DNA of 5,739 nt, taken from the NCBI GenBank assembly GCA_021442885.1, contig JABUVA010000041.1, forward strand, positions 9,256 to 14,994, read 5' to 3'. The DNA is from Methanobrevibacter sp. (GTDB lineage: Archaea; Methanobacteriota; Methanobacteria; Methanobacteriales; Methanobacteriaceae). Below, piece by piece: positions 1-3,907 of the stretch; the stretch's first letter is position 1, and every line of letters starts with the position of its first letter. The notes under the pieces are model-generated. The model did not search any database. It was not told the DNA's origin and saw nothing but the letters and a program-made list of their open reading frames with translations. The translations under genes and the position numbers were made by a program.

Positions 1-294
1 ATTTTCAAAAGAGCAGTGAAGATTTTGGAAAAAATCGAAACATTAAATAAAGAAGTAAAAGCAAATATAAAATATATAATGGAATTATTATATAGACGTC
101 TATCTGGAAAAGAATTAGAAGGAGAATTAAAAGAGGTGTTTAGAATGGGTCCAACACTATACGAAGAAGTACTAATTGAAGGTAAAAAAAGCGTAGCTAA
201 AAGAATGTTAAAAAATGGTCTTTCAATTGATGACATTCATACTTACACTGCGTTATCTAAAAATGAGATTTTAGAACTTGAAAAAACCATATAA
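1..294 (+). CDS. C-terminal end of an Rpn/PD-(D/E)XK nuclease-type protein (5' end outside window)
   Basis: The frame is open from base 1 to the TAA at 292-294 with no stop, so this is taken as the tail of a gene starting upstream. The GTG at 16 has no SD in front of it and is probably an internal valine. The visible 97 residues are charged and helical. They end in a block (MGPTLYEE..., then VAKRMLKNGLSIDDIHTYT and KNEILELE) that resembles the C-terminal tail of Rpn-family 'recombination-promoting nuclease/putative transposase' proteins, where EGK-rich helices precede an 'AKxMLKxGLxxxxIxxxTxLSxxEI' end. The PD-(D/E)XK catalytic domain would lie left of the window and cannot be checked. Rpn proteins are DNA endonucleases tied to recombination and, in enterobacteria, to phage defence. 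A second copy of the tail follows directly downstream. The family call is from pattern recognition of the tail only. Confidence 0.6.
   Translation: MFKRAVKILEKIETLNKEVKANIKYIMELLYRRLSGKELEGELKEVFRMGPTLYEEVLIEGKKSVAKRMLKNGLSIDDIHTYTALSKNEILELEKTI
130..138 (+). promoter_or_regulatory. Internal Shine-Dalgarno-like element inside the Rpn-type gene
   Basis: AAAGAGGTG matches the ideal AAGGAGGTG at 8 of 9 positions. It lies 6 nt before an in-frame ATG at 145, which is good spacing for initiation. It could instead simply encode the residues KEV. Confidence 0.45.
145..294 (+). CDS. Possible internally initiated small protein (49 aa), tail of the Rpn-type protein
   Basis: This is an in-frame reading frame nested in the 3' end of the Rpn-type gene, starting at the ATG of MGPTLYEE and sharing its stop. 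It is supported by the SD-like element 6 nt upstream, and because the independent downstream copy keeps the same ATG, the same SD position and identical sequence from the ATG onward. In enterobacterial rpn genes, a small C-terminal protein made from an internal start is reported to bind and inhibit the full-length nuclease toxin; this could be the archaeal counterpart. No signal peptide or membrane segment is seen. The alternative is that the methionine is only an ordinary internal residue of the long protein. Confidence 0.35.
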   Translation: MGPTLYEEVLIEGKKSVAKRMLKNGLSIDDIHTYTALSKNEILELEKTI

Positions 295-313
295 TCAAAC
301 TAAAAACCAAAAC

Positions 314-329
314 TTATTTTTTATTTTTT
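314..329 (+). terminator. Oligo-T terminator after the Rpn-type gene
   Basis: This is a run of T interrupted by two A residues, starting 20 nt after the TAA at 292-294. The following A-rich stretch (331-349) can pair with it to give an A/T-only hairpin. Archaeal RNA polymerase stops at such T-tracts, but in DNA this AT-rich the signal is only suggestive. Confidence 0.4.
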
Positions 330-358
330 CAAAAATCAAAATAAAATAACCTATGAAA

Positions 359-367
359 AAGGAAGTG
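359..367 (+). promoter_or_regulatory. Shine-Dalgarno-like element for the stand-alone Rpn tail
   Basis: AAGGAAGTG matches AAGGAGGTG at 8 of 9 positions and lies 6 nt before the ATG at 374. The position and spacing mirror the element at 130-138 in the first copy. No SD is seen before the other possible start, the ATG at 353. Confidence 0.45.
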
Positions 368-373
368 CTAAAA

Positions 374-568
374 ATGGGTCCAACACTATACGAAGAAGGT
401 CTACTAGTAGGTATAAAAATAGGTTTGAAAAATGCTAGAGACAAAGAAAAAGAAGATATGAAGATAATAGCTCAAAGAATGTTAAAAAACGGGATTTCAA
501 TTGAAGAGATTCATACTTACACTGAAATACCTAAAAACGACATTTTAAAATTGACTAAACACCTATAG
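374..568 (+). CDS. Stand-alone Rpn C-terminal tail protein (64 aa) or gene remnant
   Basis: This small frame repeats the tail of the preceding Rpn-type gene without any nuclease domain: MGPTLYEE at the start, RMLKNGISIEEIHTYT in the middle, KNDILKL near the end. I prefer the ATG at 374, which has an SD-like element 6 nt upstream. A longer frame opens at the ATG at 353 (71 aa), with an in-frame TAA just before it at 347-349 and no SD. Relative to copy 1 it has 15 extra residues between the two conserved blocks, a Lys/Glu/Asp-rich stretch likely to extend a helix. It is not interrupted by stops. It may be a 5'-truncated leftover of a duplicated Rpn gene, or a small partner or antitoxin protein for an Rpn nuclease. 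The sequence alone does not decide; the kept ATG and SD mildly favour translation. Confidence 0.5.
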   Translation: MGPTLYEEGLLVGIKIGLKNARDKEKEDMKIIAQRMLKNGISIEEIHTYTEIPKNDILKLTKHL

Positions 569-587
569 AAAACCAATTATTTTTCTA
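566..587 (+). terminator. Hairpin starting at the stop codon of the Rpn tail frame
   Basis: TAGAAAA (566-572, beginning with the TAG stop) is perfectly complementary to TTTTCTA (581-587) across an 8-nt loop. The right arm includes a five-T run (580-584). This is a plausible transcription terminator for the small upstream gene. The stem is short and mostly A-T. Confidence 0.4.
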
Positions 588-693
588 CAATCCTCTAAAT
601 ATTATCTTAAATTAAACAATAGGTCCTTAAAACTCTTTAAAACAATGATAACAACCCATAGGAAAAAACCAAATAAACAAAGATATTTCACAT

Positions 694-705
694 AATATAT
701 AAATA
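694..705 (+). promoter_or_regulatory. TATA-box-like element before the glycosyltransferase/licD operon
   Basis: AATATATAAATA is a good match to the archaeal TATA box. Transcription would start about 25 nt downstream, near 722-728, leaving a 5' leader of about 20 nt with the SD at 734-740. The purine-rich BRE expected just upstream is weak ('ttcacat'). The rest of the 588-736 spacer is AT-rich and shows no gene or RNA that I recognise. Confidence 0.5.
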
Positions 706-733
706 ACAGTATTATTAAAACTATTTAAATAAT

Positions 734-740
734 AAGGTGA
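734..740 (+). promoter_or_regulatory. Shine-Dalgarno AAGGTGA that decides the start of the glycosyltransferase
   Basis: AAGGTGA is a 7-base match to the anti-SD complement. It contains the GTG at 737-739 that could be mistaken for the start. The in-frame TTG at 746 lies 5 nt downstream of the element, which is the expected distance, so TTG is favoured. Confidence 0.6.
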
Positions 741-745
741 AATTA

Positions 746-1774
746 TTGTCAAGAAAAAGGATTTGTTATGTTACTACATCATATGCACTATTTTTATATC
801 TTATTAAATTTGGATACAATCCAGAAGACATATTTATATTTACAGGATCATTTCCAAAAGATATTTCAAAAAATCTAGATCAAACAACACTTCCATTGAT
901 AAATTTTGCTGATGGTCCATTATTTGCTCCTTTAGACTCAATAAAAGGAGTAGGTAAAAATATTGTTGGATATGGAAAATACTTTTATGGCTATTTAAAA
1001 CTTAAAACCTTACTTTTTAGAAAAACCTTTAGAAAAGAGGTATCTGTATATGGACATGCACATCATACATTTTCATATATGTTTTATGTAAATGAAGACT
1101 CCTACATAATAGAAGATGGAGTTGAAAATTACGTAAGGGAAATAAAAGAAACCCATAAAATCAACCCTATAATAGATGGTTTTCTACATCTCTGTGGAGT
1201 GTACTTTTTATCTCAAAATGAAGGATTTGGAACCCATAAAAACATTAAAAAAATCTATCTAACAAAAGAACATGACAATCCCCTAATAAAAGATAAAGTT
1301 GAAATTATAGATATAGCTAATTGTTGGAACTCTAAAACAAAAAAAGAAAAAGAAGACATCCTTAAAATATTCAATATTAACTATGATGATGTGTTAAAAC
1401 TAGAGGAAGATTCTGTTCTACTATTAACAGAACCTTTTTATGAAGAGAACTATTTAACATATGAAGAAGAAATTAAAATATATAAAGATATAATTAATCA
1501 TTTTAAAGATAGAAAAATTATTATAAAACCACATCCAATGGATTATAAAGATTATTCAAAGATATTCCCAGATATTCCAATATTAGAAAAATCATTTCCA
1601 ATAGAATTATTAAATCTCATAGGATATAAGCCAAAAACAGTTGCATCAATAATATGTACTGCACTTTTAAACTTTAAAAACAGTGAAATATATGTTTATG
1701 ACGGCGAGCTAAACTCAGAATATCTTAATGAATCTAGAGATGTTTTAAATAAAATGTTAAAGGAAAGTAGGTGA
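746..1774 (+). CDS. Sialyltransferase-superfamily glycosyltransferase (GT52 / polysialyltransferase-like)
   Basis: It probably transfers a sialic acid or related nonulosonic acid from a CMP-activated donor to a surface glycan, acting in the cytoplasm or at the membrane face. Numbered from the GTG at 737, it has the two signature motifs of bacterial sialyltransferases (GT38/GT52/GT80). One is a D/E-D/E-G motif, E126-D127-G128 within IIEDGVENY, which in known members supplies the catalytic base. The other is an HP motif in KPHP (264-267), which binds the CMP donor. HAHH at 107-110, FPIELL at 287-292 and Ser304/Thr308 near the end also fit the family layout. There is no signal peptide or membrane helix. 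At about 342 aa the length is normal. The start is set at TTG 746 (342 aa) because the SD covers the alternative GTG at 737 (345 aa). It heads an operon with the LicD gene 4 nt downstream. The exact sugar and acceptor are unknown, and no CMP-sugar synthesis gene is in view. Confidence 0.72.
   Translation: MSRKRICYVTTSYALFLYLIKFGYNPEDIFIFTGSFPKDISKNLDQTTLPLINFADGPLFAPLDSIKGVGKNIVGYGKYFYGYLKLKTLLFRKTFRKEVSVYGHAHHTFSYMFYVNEDSYIIEDGVENYVREIKETHKINPIIDGFLHLCGVYFLSQNEGFGTHKNIKKIYLTKEHDNPLIKDKVEIIDIANCWNSKTKKEKEDILKIFNINYDDVLKLEEDSVLLLTEPFYEENYLTYEEEIKIYKDIINHFKDRKIIIKPHPMDYKDYSKIFPDIPILEKSFPIELLNLIGYKPKTVASIICTALLNFKNSEIYVYDGELNSEYLNESRDVLNKMLKESR
1769..1774 (+). promoter_or_regulatory. Shine-Dalgarno of licD overlapping the upstream stop codon
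   Basis: AGGTGA contains the TGA stop of the glycosyltransferase (1772-1774) and sits 4 nt before the licD ATG at 1779. A ribosome finishing the first gene would stop on the SD of the second, which suggests translational coupling. Confidence 0.75.
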
Positions 1775-1778
1775 AAAA

Positions 1779-2633
1779 ATGGTAATAGTTGAAAATAAAA
1801 AGCTTACAGAATATGATCCTAAAACATTACAAAAACTAAAAGACCTAGAGTTAAAAATATTAAAAGAATTTATTAGGATATGTGATGAGAATGATTTAGA
1901 ATACTACCTTATGTATGGAACTCTTATTGGAGCTATTCGCCATAAAGGTTTTATCCCCTGGGATGATGATATTGATGTTGCAATGCTAAGAGAAGAATAT
2001 GATAAATTTGTAGAAGTTATGAAAGACTATAAAAGCGATACATTTGAATTTCTCTCACCACAAACCCATGATTTATACAGGCCAATGTATTCAATATTAA
2101 GTTTAAAAGGAACCAATGTTGAGCGAATTTATGATAGAAACACAGATTTTAACATAGGAATATGTATAGAGATATTTGTACTTGAAAACGCACCTAAAAG
2201 CTATTTAAAACAAAAGCTATATAGAATTAGAGTCCCATTATTTCAAAAATTCTTACTATCCTTTGGATTAACATATAATGACATTTACCCCTCAGAAACA
2301 AAACAAAAAATTGGAAGAACAATAAGAAAAATATACAAAATTCTAAAGATAAACAACGAGTTTATGAAAAAAAGAACAAGTAAAATAGTTAATTATGGGG
2401 AAAAAGATAGTAATTATGTCTGTGATATTGGAAATGACGACGATATGATAATATATGATAAATCCATATTTACACCAGCAAAAAAGACAAAATTTGAAGA
2501 TATAGAAGCAAAAATACCAAATGACTATGATACTTGTCTTAAATTAATATATGGAGAATATATGAAAATCCCACCAAAAGAAGAGCAAATAAATCACGAA
2601 TATGATGATGTTGACTTTGGTAAATACAATTAA
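1779..2633 (+). CDS. LicD family protein (phosphotransferase / nucleotidyltransferase fold)
   Basis: LicD proteins have a nucleotidyltransferase-type fold and attach phospho-substituents, classically phosphocholine from CDP-choline, to cell-surface sugars. The hallmark is plain at residues 47-69: GTLIGAIRHKGFIPWDDDID followed by VAM. The Asp cluster D62-D64 and D66 is the expected metal-binding site. The C-terminal LYGEYMKIPPKEEQINH segment (about 257-273) is the usual LicD ending. The length of 284 aa is typical, and no signal peptide or membrane segment is visible. The start is ATG 1779, with an SD at 1769-1774 and a 4-nt gap from the upstream glycosyltransferase, so the two are very likely co-transcribed. 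Its stop codon overlaps that of the convergent minus-strand glycosyltransferase. The substituent in an archaeon is unknown; choline should not be assumed, and licD is used here only as a family name. Confidence 0.9.
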   Translation: MVIVENKKLTEYDPKTLQKLKDLELKILKEFIRICDENDLEYYLMYGTLIGAIRHKGFIPWDDDIDVAMLREEYDKFVEVMKDYKSDTFEFLSPQTHDLYRPMYSILSLKGTNVERIYDRNTDFNIGICIEIFVLENAPKSYLKQKLYRIRVPLFQKFLLSFGLTYNDIYPSETKQKIGRTIRKIYKILKINNEFMKKRTSKIVNYGEKDSNYVCDIGNDDDMIIYDKSIFTPAKKTKFEDIEAKIPNDYDTCLKLIYGEYMKIPPKEEQINHEYDDVDFGKYN

Positions 2634-3622
2634 CCTAATAAATTTTTAACCCTTTTAAAAGACTCAAAATAATAATAAGCAAGACTAATCTGATTATTAG
2701 ATAATAATTTATTAGCATAAGAATAAACAAAACCAGGAGTTTCTAAAGGAGAATCAAGTAAATTAATTAAACTAGCTATTTTTCTTAAAAGCTCTAACTT
2801 AACCTTTTTAGAAACATCAAGATTAACATATCTAAAATAAAGACTTAAAATCTGATAACCAAACAAACTAGGAACAATATCCTTCCTATTATACTTTACA
2901 ATAAGATCATAAGCTAAATAAAAAGAATCTAAAGTTTTATAAAACTTATCAACAGTAGGCTTTGTAGAATGAGAAGACCCCTCCTCCATATAATAATTAT
3001 AACCAAAGAAATTATTAAGATAAATCATCTCATCAATAAGTAAAAACTCCTCTAAAGTAAAAACAAAATCCTCACCAATACAATTCTGGAATTTTAAATT
3101 ATTATCCCTAATAACCTCCATCTTATGAATACCATTACAAACAGTTACATGTTGTAAAGGAACATCAGAGCTTTTAATAGACACCTCCCCCACAGATTCA
3201 TCAAAATAATAATAAGGCTCCCAGCTATCTCCAATAACCTTAACATAATTACATTTAACTAAATCCACCCCTGATTCTACAATCTTATCATATAAAACCT
3301 CACAGATCTCAGGCCTAAACTCATCATCAGGATCTAAAAACATAACATAATCCCCTTTAGCTATTTTTAAACCAGAATTACGAGGCTCAGCAGCACTACC
3401 AGAGTTTTTATCATGAAAAATACTAGTAAAATTCTCATAGCTATTAGTATACTCTTCAATAATACTTCTAGAATTATCACTAGATGCATCATCAACTAAA
3501 ATAACCTGAAGACTATTAACATCAAAAGTCTGATTTAAAATCGAATCCAATCCTCTTTTTAAATATTTCTCAGCATTGAATATAGGAACTATAATACTAA
3601 TCTTATATTGAATAAGAACCAC
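2630..3622 (-). CDS. Family 2 glycosyltransferase (GT-A fold)
   Basis: This is an inverting nucleotide-sugar-dependent glycosyltransferase acting at the cytoplasmic face on a surface glycan. The N-terminal half is a clear GT2 domain. KISIIVPIFNAEKYL (7-21) forms the first beta strand and loop, VDDASSDNS (43-51) binds the nucleotide, NSGSAAEPRNSGL (73-85) follows, and FLDPDDE (95-101) holds the DxD-type metal site. IGEDFVF (182-188) is the ED motif expected to supply the acceptor-side base. The C-terminal 130 residues are helical and not recognisable. No membrane segment is evident. The frame opens at GTG 3622, but that codon lies inside an SD-like AAGGTGG (3625-3619), so the true start may be 9 nt downstream (see findings); the protein then loses three residues and no motif. 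It converges with licD, sharing TTAA at the stops, and diverges from the adhesin-like gene. Sugar and acceptor are unknown. Confidence 0.9.
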   Translation of the reverse strand: MVLIQYKISIIVPIFNAEKYLKRGLDSILNQTFDVNSLQVILVDDASSDNSRSIIEEYTNSYENFTSIFHDKNSGSAAEPRNSGLKIAKGDYVMFLDPDDEFRPEICEVLYDKIVESGVDLVKCNYVKVIGDSWEPYYYFDESVGEVSIKSSDVPLQHVTVCNGIHKMEVIRDNNLKFQNCIGEDFVFTLEEFLLIDEMIYLNNFFGYNYYMEEGSSHSTKPTVDKFYKTLDSFYLAYDLIVKYNRKDIVPSLFGYQILSLYFRYVNLDVSKKVKLELLRKIASLINLLDSPLETPGFVYSYANKLLSNNQISLAYYYFESFKRVKNLLG

Positions 3623-3664
3623 CTTTTATAATAACTATTATTACATTACTACTATTTTAAGATT

Positions 3665-3673
3665 ATTTTATAA
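3665..3673 (-). promoter_or_regulatory. TATA-like element for the minus-strand glycosyltransferase
   Basis: Read on the minus strand this is TTATAAAAT. A start about 25 nt further on (near 3644) would leave a leader of roughly 22 nt with the SD-like AAGGTGG at its end. Other A/T-rich matches nearby (3684-3692 on either strand) make the choice uncertain. Confidence 0.3.
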
Positions 3674-3684
3674 TTAAGTGAAAA

Positions 3685-3692
3685 TTATATAC
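3685..3692 (+). promoter_or_regulatory. Upstream TATA-like element for the adhesin-like gene
   Basis: TTATATAC follows the purine-rich GTGAAAA, which resembles a BRE, making this the better BRE-plus-TATA match in the spacer. It would give a transcript start near 3712-3717 and a long leader of about 125 nt containing the hairpin at 3720-3757. The complementary strand reads GTATATAA, so the same site could also serve the divergent glycosyltransferase. Confidence 0.35.
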
Positions 3693-3719
3693 ATTATTAA
3701 TTAATAAATATAAATTAAA

Positions 3720-3757
3720 GAGAGAAGAAATGAGATTACTCCTTATTTCCTTCTTTT
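3720..3757 (+). other. Imperfect hairpin in the divergent intergenic region
   Basis: The purine-rich left arm (3720-3734) folds on the pyrimidine-rich right arm (3739-3757) around the loop ATTA. There are about 15 pairs, two of them G-U, with a 3-nt bulge at 3742-3744 and a 1-nt bulge at 3750. It could be a leader structure of the adhesin-like mRNA if transcription starts near 3712. The right arm overlaps the downstream TATA-like box by three bases. Its function is unknown. Confidence 0.35.
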
Positions 3758-3764
3758 ATAAATA
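3755..3764 (+). promoter_or_regulatory. Downstream TATA-like element for the adhesin-like gene
   Basis: TTTATAAATA is a good TATA-box match. It would place the transcript start near 3785-3790 and give a leader of about 50 nt. The upstream bases are pyrimidine-rich, so the BRE is poor. This site competes with 3685-3692 as the promoter. Confidence 0.4.
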
Positions 3765-3820
3765 TTTTCCAACACTTAATTAATAAAAAAATTTTGAAAT
3801 CAAAATATAAACATATCTAA

Positions 3821-3827
3821 GGGAGGT
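3821..3827 (+). promoter_or_regulatory. Shine-Dalgarno of the adhesin-like gene
   Basis: GGGAGGT is the strongest SD in the window. It lies 11 nt before the ATG at 3839, which is longer than usual. An ATG directly abuts it (3828) but reads only ATG AAA TAA, and zero spacing makes initiation there unlikely. The ATG at 3839 leads straight into a signal peptide, which settles the start. Confidence 0.75.
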
Positions 3828-3838
3828 ATGAAATAAAA

Positions 3839-3907
3839 ATGTTTAAAAAAATTATGATACTAATTATAGCATTAGTGTGCTTATTATCTGTTTCAGCAAT
3901 TTCAGCA
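3839..3907 (+). other. Signal peptide of the adhesin-like protein
   Basis: Residues 1-23 show the classic pattern: a basic start (MFKK), a hydrophobic core (IMILIIALVCLL) and a small-residue end (SVSAISA) before TDNN. Cleavage is likely after Ala23, or possibly Ala20, with Sec export to the cell surface. Confidence 0.85.

Larger units (their letters stand above)
128..294 (+). repeat. Direct repeat, copy 1 (Rpn tail)
   Basis: This copy pairs with 357-568. A perfectly identical 25-nt block (145-169 versus 374-398) begins exactly at an ATG. A second similar block starts at 'aaagaatgttaaaaaa' (200-215 versus 474-489) and includes the shared 'attcatacttacact'. The two blocks are closer together here, by 45 bp, than in copy 2. 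Confidence 0.8.
357..568 (+). repeat. Direct repeat, copy 2 (Rpn tail)
   Basis: This is the partner of 128-294. Similarity starts a little before the ATG at 374 (KEVLKMG here against KEVFRMG in copy 1). It is perfect for 25 nt from the ATG, breaks at a 45-bp length difference, and resumes to the end of the frame. This looks like a tandem duplication followed by divergence, or a surviving end of a second full-length gene. Confidence 0.75.

Noticed and set aside
16..18. GTG as the start of the first gene
   Set aside because: No SD precedes it and the frame is open to base 1, so the gene most likely begins outside the window.
353..355. ATG as the start of the stand-alone Rpn tail
   Set aside because: It lacks an SD and directly follows an in-frame TAA; the ATG at 374 has an SD-like element at good spacing and matches the first copy.
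2652..2661. Palindrome CTTTTAAAAG as a licD terminator hairpin
   Set aside because: It has no loop and only five pairs, mostly A-T. It lies in GT2 coding sequence and is probably chance; only the T-runs are mentioned as possible stop signals.
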